NCBI GenBank assembly: GCA_033439265.1
Contig: JAVTVX010000020.1
Coordinates: 17,378,001-17,442,000 of the forward strand
Length of the DNA: 64,000 nt
Direction: 5' to 3'
Source: Dillenia suffruticosa
Lineage: Eukaryota; Streptophyta; Magnoliopsida; Dilleniales; Dilleniaceae
Positions within the stretch are counted from its first letter, which is position 1; every line of letters begins with the position of its first letter. Positions 1 to 12,600 of the stretch are shown here, in pieces. The translations under genes and the position numbers were made by a program. Under the pieces are notes generated by a model. The model was not told the DNA's origin. It worked only from the letters and a program-made list of their open reading frames with translations, and searched no databases.

Positions 1-1208
1 AGTTGGGTCTAAAAATAGGCCCAATTTTATAATTTAAATATATCAAAATAAACAAATTTTATTTATTGGGTTTTACTGATCGAGCTTGCTGAAAAAACTA
101 ATCTTATACCAAAAAAAAAAATTAGAGTTATGAGTGTTCAATTTTAATATTAAAAATGGTTTATAAATTTGACCCAATTTTTCTTTAATGAATTAACTTA
201 ATTTAAAACCGAGCCAAACTACCCTTATCGATACAAACTGGTCCATTAAATTAAATTAATTATTAATTTTATTTTGTTTTTTGAGAATCTAGAATGTTCT
301 TTTAAAAAATCAGAATGCAGTATCTTAAAAAAAAGGTTTAGAAAAAAATAAGAAAATGAAGACCGACTTCCTTAGGTGCTGTATTTTTTTTTTTTTTGAA
401 AATCTAAAGAGAAGGTAAAAAAGATTCTTTTAAAAAATCAGAATGCAGTACCTTAAAAAAAAGTTTATAAAAAAATAAGAAAATGAAGACTGACTTCCTT
501 AGGTGGTGTCTTTTTTTTGGGAAATCTAAAGAGAAGGAAAAAAAACTTGGTTTCTCGATCTACATTTTTATGTAAGGACAAAAACATCTTCCTTGATTGT
601 CTATATTGAACTGTAAAAGAGACAAAAATTCTATTTTTTTTTTCATTTTTTATTTCAAAATCGAATCACTTTCATACAATCTTAAAGTCACTTAATTTCT
701 TTAAAAAAAATTCAAAATCTGAACACCTAAATTTTTTTTATTTCTTAATAATCCAAATATAAATGGTTCTGATACCACTTGTTAGAACTTATTTAATGAA
801 ATTTATCATCAATATATAAACCAAATAGTTTTAAATTTATATTCTAAATCATTGAGAAATTACAAATAACCGAATATAACAATTGAAGGAAAACATACTT
901 GAATCCATACTTTTTAGATCTCTTTTCATGATGTAGATTTTCAAAAATCCCAAGTTAGGAGTAGTTGATGAGACATTAGAGATGGAAGAGTACACCAGAT
1001 TTGGAGACTACAACCCCTTTTTAAAAAAAATTGTATTATCTTTTGATATCTCTATTTTAACCCATCACAAAAATGTGAACTATCTTTTAGATTTCTACAC
1101 ATTTATAAATTTCACATCCTAATTTAAAATAAATTAAAATTTTAGTAAATCATTTTTTTTTCGTTAATTCAGTTTTATATGATAGTTTAAGTACATAATT
1201 ATTTAACA
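1..1208 (-). mobile_element. Right end of a minus-strand LTR retrotransposon (leader, primer-binding site and one LTR)
   Basis: Positions 764-777, read on the minus strand, give TGGTATCAGAACCA, which resembles the Met-tRNA primer-binding site of plant LTR elements. Two bases further right an LTR can be drawn at 780-1208. It starts TGTTAGAAC and ends TTTAACA on the + strand, so it has TG...CA ends and short inverted TGTTA/TAACA termini. Positions 1-763 would be the untranslated leader. The other LTR and any gag-pol lie outside the window, so the family (Copia or Gypsy) and age cannot be set. No target duplication can be checked. This is a fossil fragment as far as can be seen. Confidence 0.55.
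298..545. repeat. Tandem duplication of a ~125 bp unit
   Basis: Unit 1 (298-425) and unit 2 (426 to about 545) both open with TCTTTTAAAAAATCAGAATG. Both carry GACTTCCTTAGGTG near the middle and AATCTAAAGAGAAGG near the end. They differ mainly in homopolymer lengths and a few substitutions. The repeat lies in the presumed leader of the minus-strand LTR element. Confidence 0.8.
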
Positions 1209-1857
1209 TATTAACCCAACGTTGTATTAAAAAATCTAATAATATTTACTTTTATTAAATTTTTTTTTTATTTGAGCATTATAGAAAATTAAAAGTAGAT
1301 AATTTTGTTAGATTAGAAGACACATCCATCTAAACATAGACTACTTACAGAATATATAGATAGAGAAATGACAAAATTACCAAATAATTTTTTTTCCATT
1401 TTTATAATGACCCAAAGTTTGGAAGTAACTTTTTCTTATTTTCTTAATTTTTAATAATCAGTAAAATATGTAATAAATTTTTTAATAATACCTAAACTAA
1501 ATTCTTGAAAAGAATGCCCAAAAGAAATTAGAAAAAGAAAACCAACTTGAAAATTTGAAATTACGCAAACAAAAAGCACCAAATCAACAAATGGATTTTC
1601 CTCTTTCTGAGGCATTACATTTTTTTTAAAGCATAGGTTTACTATAATCCAATGAAGGATACCAAAGATCAATATACAAAATCCACGTGTAATGGTATTT
1701 TCAAAAATTGATGGAAGTAGTATTATATTTGGTTGTTTGTTCTTCCTTCATGTGACAAAGAGAGCATTGTTCTTCCTCTGACTATTTAGAAGGACACTTG
1801 TTTGTGTCTTTAGTAGTATGAGTATGAGGCAATATTGTCCAAACAAATTAGAGATTT
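1209..1857. other. AT-rich intergenic stretch with no recognised gene
   Basis: This stretch lies between the left-edge LTR and the large Copia element. It is AT-rich with short homopolymers. I see no coding region, RNA gene or terminal repeat in it. The last bases form the left copy of the ATTTA target duplication (1858-1862) of the Copia insertion. Confidence 0.5.
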
Positions 1858-1862
1858 ATTTA

Positions 1863-2333
1863 TGTTGAAATTGAAAACCGGGTCGCCCAAGTGGGTTTGA
1901 CCTAGCCCAATACTATTTAAATTCAAGTTTGTAATTAATAAATAAAAGGGAAAAGAATTGAAAATGAGGGAGTAGTTTTTTAAGAAAAACTAGCTCTCTC
2001 AACTATCTTGTTTTTGAATTTTGAATACTATATGGGAGGTTATTTTTTTCCAAGAAAAAAGCATATGTGAGTATGTGTTGCTCTCTCCCTCTCCCTTACT
2101 CTATTGAAGAACATGCAAAAGAAAAAGCTTCCAACCTTTTGAGGGTTTGAAAAAGTGATCAATTCATATATCATACTCAAAAGTATTTGAATCGTGAAAA
2201 TCAAAAGCAAACCGTACGTGATTGCTTTTAGACCTGCATATCAAAAAGAATTAGTAATTCAATCCTAGATTTTAGATTTATTTTGATTTTTAAATCTTGA
2301 AAATCATGTGTTGATTATTAGAAAAAGTTTTCA
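1863..2333 (+). repeat. 5' LTR of the left Copia element
   Basis: 471 bp, starting TGTTGAAATTG and ending TTTTCA. It aligns along its whole length with 19320-19793. It contains a CT-rich stretch near 2080-2100. The primer-binding site starts two bases downstream. The ATTTA target duplication directly abuts its left end. Confidence 0.93.
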
Positions 2334-3373
2334 TTGGTATCAGAGTATGCAATGGTTGTTTTCTAATTCTTTTATGTATGGAAATAATGTGTATTGTATT
2401 AAAATTTAGATATTAGAGCACATTTTTTTTTGAAAATATTGTTAATGGTAACTTGTATGATTACCAATGAAAATGTTTAAAATTTTAATGGATGAATATC
2501 CATATGATAAGGAATCTCTTTACAAAAAATAAAGCATACACGTCTAGTAATTTTGAAGAAAAATGAAGCCCTAAGCGAAAATAAAAATGCTTATATTTCT
2601 TTGCATGATATGTTTTGTAATTTAATATTTATATGGTCAGATTTTTTATTAAAAACAATTTCCAACCACATAAAAAACATGCAAAACGGTCTAGAAATGA
2701 ATGAGATAATTTAGGGAAATTAGGATCAAAATGCAAAAAATTTCTACATGAAGAAAATGATGAACAGGAACATCATACCAATTCTACTTTCAGCTGTGAA
2801 TGCGTGAGACCCAAACGCCAATTTTTAGACGTCTAATCTGAAAACTAAGACTACCATTAGAATTAAAGACACCAAAAATGGGGGGATAGCCAGAATTTGG
2901 GAAGATAAAATTGTTGGGAAGGCAGCGCATGGAGGCTAGGTGCCGCCCTAGGCGAGTGGGCGCATGGCCCAACTTGCCCAAACATCCCGACGGCGCATGA
3001 AGGCGCGTGCGGCTAGCTTTCTGGCCTCGATTTTGACCAAAATTATTTTCAAAATATTTTAGATTTTTTTGTAATTTTTATTTATTTTTCTAAGATGAAA
3101 AATATTTTTTATTGATTTTAAAATTGAAAAATCCTTTAATAATTACAGAAAAAATTATTTTTCAGTTTAAAAATTTTTTTTAATTTTTTTCATATGTTAA
3201 GAAAATTATTTAATAATTATTGGCTACCTAAATTAAATTTCTCATTACCTATTTGATTTTATACTCTTTAATTTATATGTGAATTTTTCAATATAAATTC
3301 ATTGAATGATTAAATATAATTATTATAAATGCTATTTTAAAATTTAATGATTGGCTTTGTGACCAATCTGTTA
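2334..3373 (+). other. Copia leader with a GC-rich patch
   Basis: Untranslated leader of the Copia element up to the CACTA insertion. Most is AT-rich, but about 2925-3025 is strongly GC-rich, with repeated GGCGCATG/GGCGCGTG-type words (for example CGACGGCGCATGAAGGCGCG). A similar, larger GC-rich block occurs in the leader of the minus-strand Copia element near 48750-49215. No coding function is seen. Confidence 0.6.
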
Positions 3374-3385
3374 CACTACAAAAAA

Positions 3386-3545
3386 ACACGGCTTTTGCGA
3401 CAAAATTTTGCGACAAAAGTTTTTTGTTGCTATTTTGCGATGAAAGAAAATTCGTAGCTAACTTAGCGACAACTGCAAATTCGTTGCTAATTTTGCGACG
3501 AAAGAAAATTCGTAGTTAACTTAGCGACAACCGCAAAATCCGAAG
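3386..3545 (+). repeat. Left subterminal repeats of the CACTA element
   Basis: Several copies of GCGACAAAA, TTCGTAGCTAACTTAGCGAC and TTGCGACGAAAG variants lie between the left terminal repeat and the first transposase sequence. The family is known to use such motifs as transposase-binding sites; the binding role here is inferred. The array stops abruptly where transposase coding sequence begins, near 3543. Confidence 0.8.
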
Positions 3546-6061
3546 AAGTTGATAGATGTTTATATGCAACCATTGATTGCGGAGTTAAAACAATTATGGG
3601 ATGACGGTGTTCTTACGTATGATGTTAACACTGATCAGATGTTTGTAATGAAGGCAACTCTTCTTTGAACGATAAATGACTTCCCAGCTTATGGCATGTT
3701 ATCGGGATGAAGTACTGCTGGGGTTTTAGGATGTCCAATATGCATGAAGAGATCTAAGTCATTCAGATTGAAATTTGGTAAGAAAGCGAGTTATTTTGAT
3801 TGTCATAGACAATTTTTGTCACAAAATCATAAATTTAGAAGAAATAAATAAGAGTTTACGAAGAATAAAGTTGAAAAAATACCTCCTCCGTTGAAATTAA
3901 CTGGTCAACAAATTTGGGAGCGACTGTCTCACTTTCCAACTGTTATTGAAGACCCACATGGTATAACGTATAGATATGGAATTGTGCATAAATGGACCAA
4001 ACGGAGTATTTTTTGGGATTTACCATATTGGAAGACCCGTCTGATTCATCATAATCTCGATTTGATGCATATCGAGAAAAATGTTTTTGAAAATGTGATT
4101 AATATATTGAGGGATGTCTCTGGAAAAACAAAAGATAACTTGAATGTGAGAAAAGATATGCGGTTTCATTGTAATCGGCCTACACTTGATGTGAATGGAA
4201 GTAGTAAGGGATCAAAACCAAAGGCAATTTATACAATAAATAAGGATCAGGACGAAAAGTTTGTGAATGGTTGAAATCGCTTAGATTTCCTGATGGTTAT
4301 GCCTCAAATCTTGGGAGATGTGTCGATATGAAAGAATGTAAATTGATTGGTTTGAAAAGTCATGATTGTCATATATTTATGGAAAGATTGATTTCGATTG
4401 CTTTTAAGGAACTATTGCCAGATTTTGTATGGGGCGTCATTACAGAGTTAAGTATTTTCCTACATGATATTTGTTCGACAGTATTAAAGGAATCACATAT
4501 GGCGAAATTAGAGAGAGATATCTTCATCATTTTGTGTAATTTTGAAAGGATTTTTCCTCCATCATTTTTTGATTCCATGGAACACCTTTTGATTCACTTG
4601 TCTTATGATGCTAGAATTGCAGGTCCCGTCCAATATCGATGGATGTATCCATTTGAAAGGTAAATTTTGCACCTTCTCTTCAAAAAAATATTTAGAGTGC
4701 ATGCCATTGTACTAAATTCATTATATATCATTTTCTGATACACTTTATTTAATCACAACTAGATTTTTATATCATTTGAAGAGAAAAGTGAAAAATAAGG
4801 CACGGGTTGAAATCTCTATTGTTAATGCATATATTGCGGAGGAAGTGACAACTTTTGCTTCATATTATTTCGAGTCTCATGTCCAATGTAAGAGACGACG
4901 AGTGGGCATAAATGATGAGAGTCCTGTTGATCCTAATTTAAAATCATTCTCTATTTTCAATTATCTCGGTCGACCAAGTGGGTCATGTAAGGTTAGATAT
5001 TTAACTGCTAAAAAATGGCGGGCAGCTTATACATATATTTTACTGAACTGTCCAGAAGTTACGCCATATTTCGAGTAAGTCCTTTTTTCTCAAATATAAA
5101 AAATGTATTCTTTGTTTTGTTAAAATTGTTGACATAAATCGTCTTCTTTAATCGTAGGATTTTTCAACATTCACAGTCTGAACTATCGATGCATGAGTTC
5201 AATCGTGTGTGCAATGAAAAATTTGCAGCATGGTTCAAAACATATGTTAGTTTTGCGAATGTTAAATTTTATAAATATTTGATTATTAAAAAAATAACAC
5301 ATTTATTTTACTTTAGGTTCAATGTAATCAAGATCAAATTGAACAAGAATTGTTAATTAATCTGTCATGGGGTCCAAATTCAACGGTACGAACTTGGCCA
5401 TCATATTTTATAAACGGATATAATTTTCACACTCAAGAATATAAAACCAAAAAAGCTACTATGAATAGTGGTGTTTGCGTTTAGTCATCTAACGATGGAG
5501 GTGTAAAATATGAGTTTTATGATTTGTTGGATGAAATTATTGAGGTAAAGTATATTGGAGCAGAGTTACGAGTCGTTTTATTTATGTGCCAATGGTTTGA
5601 CCCCGTAAAAAGGATGAATGTGCATCCAAAGTTTAATTTGGTTGATATAAATAATAAAAAATTTTATAAAAGATATGAACCATTCGTATTGGCACAACAA
5701 GCGATTCAAGTGTATTATGCATTATATCCTAGTTTGAAACGTGACAAAATTGATTGGTGGGCTGTTTGTAAAACGCAAGCATGAAAGAAAATTGAGAAAC
5801 GTTGGGAAGACATAGTATATCAACAAGAGGAAGTTGTCAACACGTTTCAGACAGAGGAATATATTATTCCAACATTACGAGATCCACGTGGAATAATGAT
5901 AGATGTGGATCAAAATGAAATTCAAGAGGCTGGCGATGAAGAACCTGATTTGGAGACAGATGATGAAGATGAGGATGAAGATGAGGATGAATTTGATGTT
6001 GAAGAACCTGATAATGAGGATGATGATGACAATGATGACTTTGATTTTTTATCATTGGTAA
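3543..6061 (+). pseudogene. TNP2-like CACTA transposase, degraded
   Basis: Blocks in order match plant TNP2 transposases. About 3545-3860 has PLIAELKQLWDDGV, INDFPAYGMLSG and CPICM. 3891-4274 has LPYWK followed by HNLDLMHIEKNVFENV. 4271-4663 is a DUF4218-type region ending QYRWMYPFER. 4776-5078 continues with FNYLGRPSG. 5524-5784 is a DUF4216-type region with FNLVDINNKKFYKRYEPFVLA and DWWAV. A very acidic tail (DEDEDEDEFD) lies near 5960-6050. Short AT-rich gaps between blocks look like introns. In-frame stops occur (for example near 3667, 3709 and 3850), and the N-terminal catalytic part is missing because the subterminal repeats run straight into PLIAEL. The protein would cut and rejoin CACTA ends; this copy cannot make a normal one. 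Confidence 0.85.
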
Positions 6062-6329
6062 GTATTGTTTTTTTTAAATTTATTATAATTGTCTAACATC
6101 AGATTAAATTTTATTTTACTGTTTGAATGTGAAAATACATTTAGATTTGCATATTTCGTTTCTCAATTTGTATGTTATATTTAGTATCTTATGTTTCATT
6201 TTCGAAATATTATTTGCTAATACGTTTTTTTTTATATAGATCATTTCGGACGACAATTGAAATATGGTATGTTTCTTCATATACTCTATTATATTTTTTA
6301 TAAACATGCAATTTTCATTGCTTGTAAGA

Positions 6330-8500
6330 AAAAACTCTTATTACAGTTTCAACGTGGAGGACATAGACGATCTTCTGATACTCTTCGGCATCAACGTCCG
6401 TTTCAGTTGCACCTTCCCATGCCGCTTCGCCTTATACTGATACACCTTCACCGTTTTCTTCAGTTGTACCTTCAGTTGTACCTTCAATGCAAGATTCACA
6501 CGTTGAGGGGGAAGATACGCGAGAGGTGATATCCCCTTGCGGAGATTCATAAGTAGTAAATTTTGAAATATTATCATAATAGTTTCTTTATTTATATAAC
6601 TGATTAGTTTATTTAAATATTTTTTTTACTAACCATTTTTTTGTTTCTAATTTTATGATAGATTCACAAATTCTGTGTATATTATTCATGAGCTGAATAG
6701 AATCATTAACAACCATTGGGAATGAGCATCGATGTCTTACACAAGTACTCCAGATGATATCAAAGAGTTATGGTGGAGAGAATTCAAGATAAATGAGACC
6801 TCTAAGTTTAAATATAAAAATAAGTGTATAATTTAAATATAACTATTTGTTTTTTTTATTGAAGCGAAAATTCAATTGGGATGAGACCGAGGAGCTTGAA
6901 ATAAGAAGAATTTTTAAGAAAAAATACGGTCATCACATCCGAGGTGTACTAAATCATGCAAAAAAGAGCCGAAAGAAACTACACTGCATCACCGAAGAAA
7001 ATTGGCTCAAGATTTTAAACTTCTGGGATTCCGATGAGAGTCGACAGAGGAGTGAACAGAATAAAAAAAATCGATCTTATAATTCTAGGGAATCATCTGT
7101 TACATATACGGGAGGCTCAATCAATATTGATGAGTATAGAAATAGAATGGTAATTTCTTTCAATTATTATTTTTTTGAATTTAATTCATTAATTCATCTA
7201 ACAGTGTTTTGTTTTTTTAGACCAAGGAAATGGGATCACCGCCATCATTTAGAGAGACTTTCGCATGGACTTTTCAGAAAAAAGACAAGACCTGGAGTGG
7301 GGAGAGAGCTAAAGCAGTTATGGTATGTAATTTCAAAATTTTAAATTGTTTTATAGAAACTTTGTAACAAAAATTTTAACATATTATCACAATTTATCAT
7401 AACAACATTAGAACAAGAATTTAATAGATTTGTCTATTTCAATATTTTTTCCACTACTTAAATTGAACTTTTCATTTTTAATTTTTTTATATATATTTTT
7501 TTCATTATTAATTAAAATTAGAGAATACATAAGATCAAATTTGTTATATCAATTCCAAATGGTTGGTTCATTATGTTACGTACTAGTATAACTTTTTCCT
7601 TTATTCGATCTGTTATAGTTTCAAACTCGTAATAGTAGTTGAATTTTAATTTCAATTACAACACTCCTCATTATCTAAATATCATTCTAATGCATTAAGC
7701 AACTAAATATATAAATATAAGTATGTGTAATTTTAATTCCATAAGTCTATTAAATTTATAATAATTGATTCACATATTAATTTTTGTCTTATTGTTTATT
7801 GTCAATCGCTTAATGAGAAATACAATTTTGTATTTTGAATTTATTTGTTGGATATTTTATTACATTGTTAAACTATTAATTGACACTTGTATTTTTTTTG
7901 TTGGATATTTTAGTATATTGTTATTTTAATTATCTTCTAATTTCTTTTTTGAAAATGCAGGAGAAATATGATCGGCTTGTACTTAGAAATTCCAGTGGTA
8001 GTGATGATGCTGCTACGTCAGAGCCATCTATTAATGATATGGCTTTATGGCTCGAGACAGCTGGTGGAGCAAAGCAGGGAAGAGTACTTGGGATGGGCTC
8101 GTTGAGCAGAACTTGCAGATTCAGTGGTCTATGTTCTTCCCCCCAGACACCAGTAAGAGCAGAATTAATGCAAATGAATCAAAAGCTGAGCCACATGAAG
8201 GAGCTGTTAGCACAAAAAGACAATAAACTTCAAGCCATGCGCGTAAAACAGCGGCGAAGAGACAATGAACTTCAAGCCATGCGCGTAGAACAGCAGTAAA
8301 GAGACAATGAATTTGAAGAGTTTCGCGCACAATAGAGGCTTATAACGCAACATCTTCAGTTAATCTCCGCTTCAAGTTCGATTCCCCCTTTTCTATCTCC
8401 TCCAAATGATGGTGATGATGATTATGACATATTTGGTGATGGTGATGGTGATGGTGACGGTGACGGTGACGGTAACGGTGATGGTGATAATGTTTTTTGA
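6330..8500 (+). pseudogene. Second CACTA gene: plant transposase (Ptta/En/Spm) family, degraded
   Basis: Exon-like blocks are: a Ser/Pro-rich stretch near 6350-6550; 6660-6830 (ELWWREFK); 6865-7149 (RRIFKKKYGHHIRGVLNHAKK, ending YRNRM before GT); 7221-7322 (MGSPPSFRETFAWTFQKKD, flanked by AG and GT); and 7961 onward (ALWLETAGGAKQGRVLGMGS). This order matches the Ptta/En/Spm transposase family, which acts with TNP2. After 8160 comes a heptad-like, Gln/Arg-rich coiled-coil segment with a repeated KLQAMRV/ELQAMRV unit. Two in-frame stops follow (8297 and about 8332). The frame then reads on into a Gly-Asp repeat ending at 8500. The stops may be C-to-T decay of CAG/CAA codons. Not functional as it stands. 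Confidence 0.75.
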
Positions 8501-8859
8501 AACAGTTTTTATTTCACGTTTATATTTAATTAGACTTGTCATTAGAATTTGGTTTATATTTCTAAATATTTGATATTCTATTACTTATTTATTACTGTTT
8601 ATTATTATTTCATGACGATGGTAGTGTTTTTATAATTATTATTTGATTGATACTATTAGATGGTTAGTTGTTTGAATGAATAGAGACTGCATAAATGTCG
8701 TATTATTGGTTGTTGGATGGTACCCTGGATGGTTTGTTGATGATAATGTTGGCGGTTTAATTCATAAACCGGTTGGCTGAGACTATCAAGGAGGAATATG
8801 ATATATATGGAAATTTGGTGCAAAAATTAAACAAATCAAATTTTTTTATCGCAAATTTT

Positions 8860-9612
8860 CCAAATTCGTCGCTAATTTCGTCACTGATTCTGATTTTCGT
8901 CGCAAAATTTGTTGCTGAATTTTTTACATTTCGTTGCAAAATTCATCGCAAAATACGTCGCCGATTTTGTCGCAGAATTGCGACAAATTGTTCGATAAAT
9001 ATTCGTCGCACTTCAGCGACGAATAAAATTTGTCGCAAATTGCGACACAATTACTTTCGTCACAAAATTTGTTGCAAATATTAGCAACAAAAAATCTTTG
9101 TTGGAAATTTGCAACGCAAAAAATTCGTCGCTAATTTGTGACAGAAAATATTTGTCGAAAATTGATCGCAAAATTACAACAAAAAAATTTTTGATACTAA
9201 TTTATCCGACGAATTTTGTGATGGATAATTTTGTAACAGAATTTTTCGTCGCAAAATTGGTCAGAAAATTACAACAAAAAAGTTTTGGTTGCTAATTTTT
9301 GCGACAATTTTTTGCAACAAATATTTTGTTGTTGGAAATTTTTCCGACGAATTTCAGGACGTTTTTTTCATTGCAAAATTTGTCGGAAAATTGCAACAAA
9401 AAAGATTTGGTTGCTAATTTTTGCGACGAATTTTGCGACAAAATAATATCCGTCGCTAATTTGCGACAAATATGATATTTTTTGTTGCAAAATTTTGCGA
9501 TGAGTTATTAGCGACGAATTAATTTTTGTCGAAAAATTTGTCGCAAATTTATTTAGCAACGAATTTTTCCTAAATTTTTTTCACAAATTTCATCGCAAAT
9601 TAACTGTTTTTT
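8860..9612 (+). repeat. Right subterminal repeat array of the CACTA element
   Basis: About 750 bp densely packed with direct and inverted variants of TTCGTCGCAAA, GCGACGAATT and TTTGTCGCAAATT. It is much longer than the left array (about 160 bp). The motif matches the left array, so it belongs to the same transposon. No coding sequence is seen, and short open frames through it are by-products of the repeat. Confidence 0.85.
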
Positions 9613-12600
9613 TGTAGTGTTACTTACCCTATTTTTAGGATATGGTGAGAATCAAACGATTGTTCTTCGGGGGAGATACAAAGTCGAGAGGACTCCCGAA
9701 TATTTGGTGAAGTTAGCTGAAATGATGAATTATAAAATGAATCCAATGCATATTTTGCCACAACACTTGAGAGTGATGAGCCGAAAAAGATTTGAACTTC
9801 TACATTTGGGTCATTGGTTTGGGGAGATAGAGATGAGATCGATATAATCAGGAATTCTCTCCCTGGTAATCTAGCTAGAATGGTTGATGAAATAATAGAA
9901 AATGATGAACAGAGCATTCTCAAGAATTTCATACTAAAATTACTTAAAATGTAGAGATCTAAGCAGATAAAGATTAAGATGAGAAAATCACTATCTCTAA
10001 AGTTAAACGATAGTACACCACAAACTGTTAAAAGATTTGCTCCCACTGATAGACTTTCAGTATGAATGATTAATATGGTTACTCGCATGTATATGGAAGA
10101 AAAAAAAGAGACAGAATAGAAGAAATAAAATATTGTATTTCTTTTTCTTTCTTTGTTATATAGTTATATACTATGATAATGTATAGTAGGAATCTATCGA
10201 CATGCGTTGTAGACCAATTTTTTTATATATGTATGTATTTAGAGTGCCTTTAGTATTTTCAAAGGAATGCATATCTATGTGAACATGTAAGTATGTGAAA
10301 ATGATATGTTCTTATTTCGCATGATTCTAAATACATGAAGTATTTTAGTAGGAGATTTTAGGTTGGATGGATTTAAGTAATTCTCACCTAAAATCTGATA
10401 AATTTCATTGTTTTAAAATTAAATTTATGGTAATCAAATATTTAGATCATGGATGATGATTGGGAACTTCGTGAACTTTTGATTTTATACCTTGTGTTCA
10501 TTTATCATAAATGTTAGTTTTAAGCATAAAATTGAAAGTATTATATGAGTATGAAAACTCACGTTTACCTCTCTTAGAAAACCGAAACCATGGCATCAAA
10601 ATACATAATAGCTGACTCTATTAAGAGTGATAAGTTCAATGGCGACAATTATGACATTTGACGCCATAACATATGGCATGTGCTGAAAGAGTAGGATATT
10701 TTAGAGGGTATCAACCATATCATACAAGACCCTAGAGTTAGAAATACTGCTTAGCAGAGAAGAGATCAAGAAACTTATCAGGAGTGAAAAAAGAAAGATT
10801 TCACTGCTGTAGCATCCTTATTAGTTCTGTAGTAGATGATCTCATTCACGAATGTGAATAATTTTTTACTACTCATGACATATATATGTACCTCAGAGAG
10901 AAGTATGGGAATACTAGTGTGATCCGTTTGAGATAGTTGACGATCAAGTTTGACACATATAAAAAGAAATCCAATCACAATATCAAATAGCACTTGAGAA
11001 CCATGTTAAACATGATTAGAGAATTGAAATCAGCAGGTCACATTTTATCAATGAGTAATAGGATCAGGCTTTAATCCAGTCCCTTCCAAACTAGTGGGAG
11101 TACTTGAAAGTCAATCTGACTCATAATGATAGTATTAAAACTTTTTCTAATACTGCTCGCTACATAGAACTTGAAGATGAGCAGCTTGGTGCTGCAAAAT
11201 CGATTTCTAATGCCTTTGTAGCTGAGTCTAGTTCCTAGAAAGTTTCGAGATTTAAGTGCAATGGAAACAAGAATAAGGCCAAGAAAGGGAAGGAAATTGC
11301 GGAAGTGTCTAAGAAAAATAATTCCAACCGCAAGAACAAGCGTAAACGATTTTGAAAAAAGAAGGACAAGAGCAAACTGAAGTGCTACAATTGCAAAACT
11401 CTTGGTTATTTCGCTCTAGAATGCCCAAGCCGAAACATGTAGCACCTTATAACGCTTTTCTTAGTGTTATATGTGTCTCTAGTACTGTTTTACTTTCTAA
11501 ATCTTATCATATATAGATTATAAATTCAAGAGCAACAAACCATGTCATGAGAGATCGAGAAGCATTCGTGTACTTTCGTCGAGTTCCTTTTGGTGCAAGA
11601 TGGATATACATAAGGAATAGTACGAGAGTGAAAGTCAAAGGGATTGGTATTTGCGAACTAGAGTTACGAAATTGTCAAACCCTAATTTTACATGATGTTC
11701 TTTATACATAGAAAATTTGACAAAATTTAGTCTCTATTGTTGTTCTTCCTAGACTAAGTTATGACTTGAACTTTTCTCATGATAGAGTTTGTATCTATAA
11801 CAATGGCATGTTTTATGGTACTAGATATCTGTTTAATAGATTTCTTACTTTGGATTGTGACAAACAAATATTTAACTATTATGTTGATCATTATATTTTG
11901 TTAAATGTTTATTTTAATATTGATGACAAAGTATAGTATGCTAGACTTAGTCACATTGGGCATAATATGATGAATCGATTTCTGAAAGTAAAACTATTGG
12001 GTTCGCTTACTAAAGTTATTTTACCGAATTGTGAATATTATCTTGCAGAGAAGATGACCCAAAAAACATTTGGAAAGGCCGTAAAGGCTTAATTCTCATT
12101 ATAATTGGTTCACTCTGATATTTGTGGTCCAATGAATGTGAAGACTCGATATGGAACGTCATATTTCATTACATTCATAGATGATTTCACACGATTTGGT
12201 TATATTTATTTGATTTATCAAAAATCTGAAACACTTGAATATTTTAAACGTTATATGAACGAAATGGAAAATCAAATGGACAAAATAATTAAAACTTTAA
12301 GAACAGATCGATGACGTGAAGATCTATCAAATCAATTCAAGGATCTATGTAGTGAAAAGGGAATTACTAGACAATTGACTATTTTTCATACACCTCAAAG
12401 AATGGTGCTGTTAAGAGGAGGAATATAACAGTGTTAGATATGATGAGATCCATGATGGTACAAACTAACTTGCCTATTTTCTTTTAGGGAAATGCATTGT
12501 TAACTGCGGCCTATATTTTGAATATGGTGTCTTCAAAATCAGTACCAACTACTCCGTCTTATGAACTTTGAACTAGTAGAACACCGAGTTTGAATGGACT

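Larger units (their letters stand above)
3374..9619 (+). mobile_element. CACTA (En/Spm) DNA transposon with intact ends
   Basis: The left end reads CACTACAAAAAAACACGG (from 3374). The right end reads TTTTTTTGTAGTG (to 9619), its inverse, and both sides have the 3 bp target duplication TTA (3371-3373 and 9620-9622). Both ends carry subterminal arrays of GCGACAAA/TTCGTCGCAAA words, as CACTA elements do. Inside are remains of a TNP2-type transposase (about 3543-6061) and a second plant-transposase (Ptta/En/Spm) gene (about 6330-8500), in the usual order. It is 6246 bp long and lies in the Copia leader. The ends look movable, but the transposase is damaged: its N-terminal part is absent and in-frame stops are present. 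Any mobility would need a helper element. Confidence 0.95.

Noticed and set aside
8860-9612. Regularly recurring short motifs resembling a CRISPR-like or satellite array
   Set aside because: The units vary, occur in both orientations and have no constant spacer length. They sit just inside a CACTA terminal repeat, so they are subterminal transposon repeats.
9617-10088. Short open frames between the CACTA element and Copia gag
   Set aside because: No recognised motif in either direction. The region is best explained as Copia leader.
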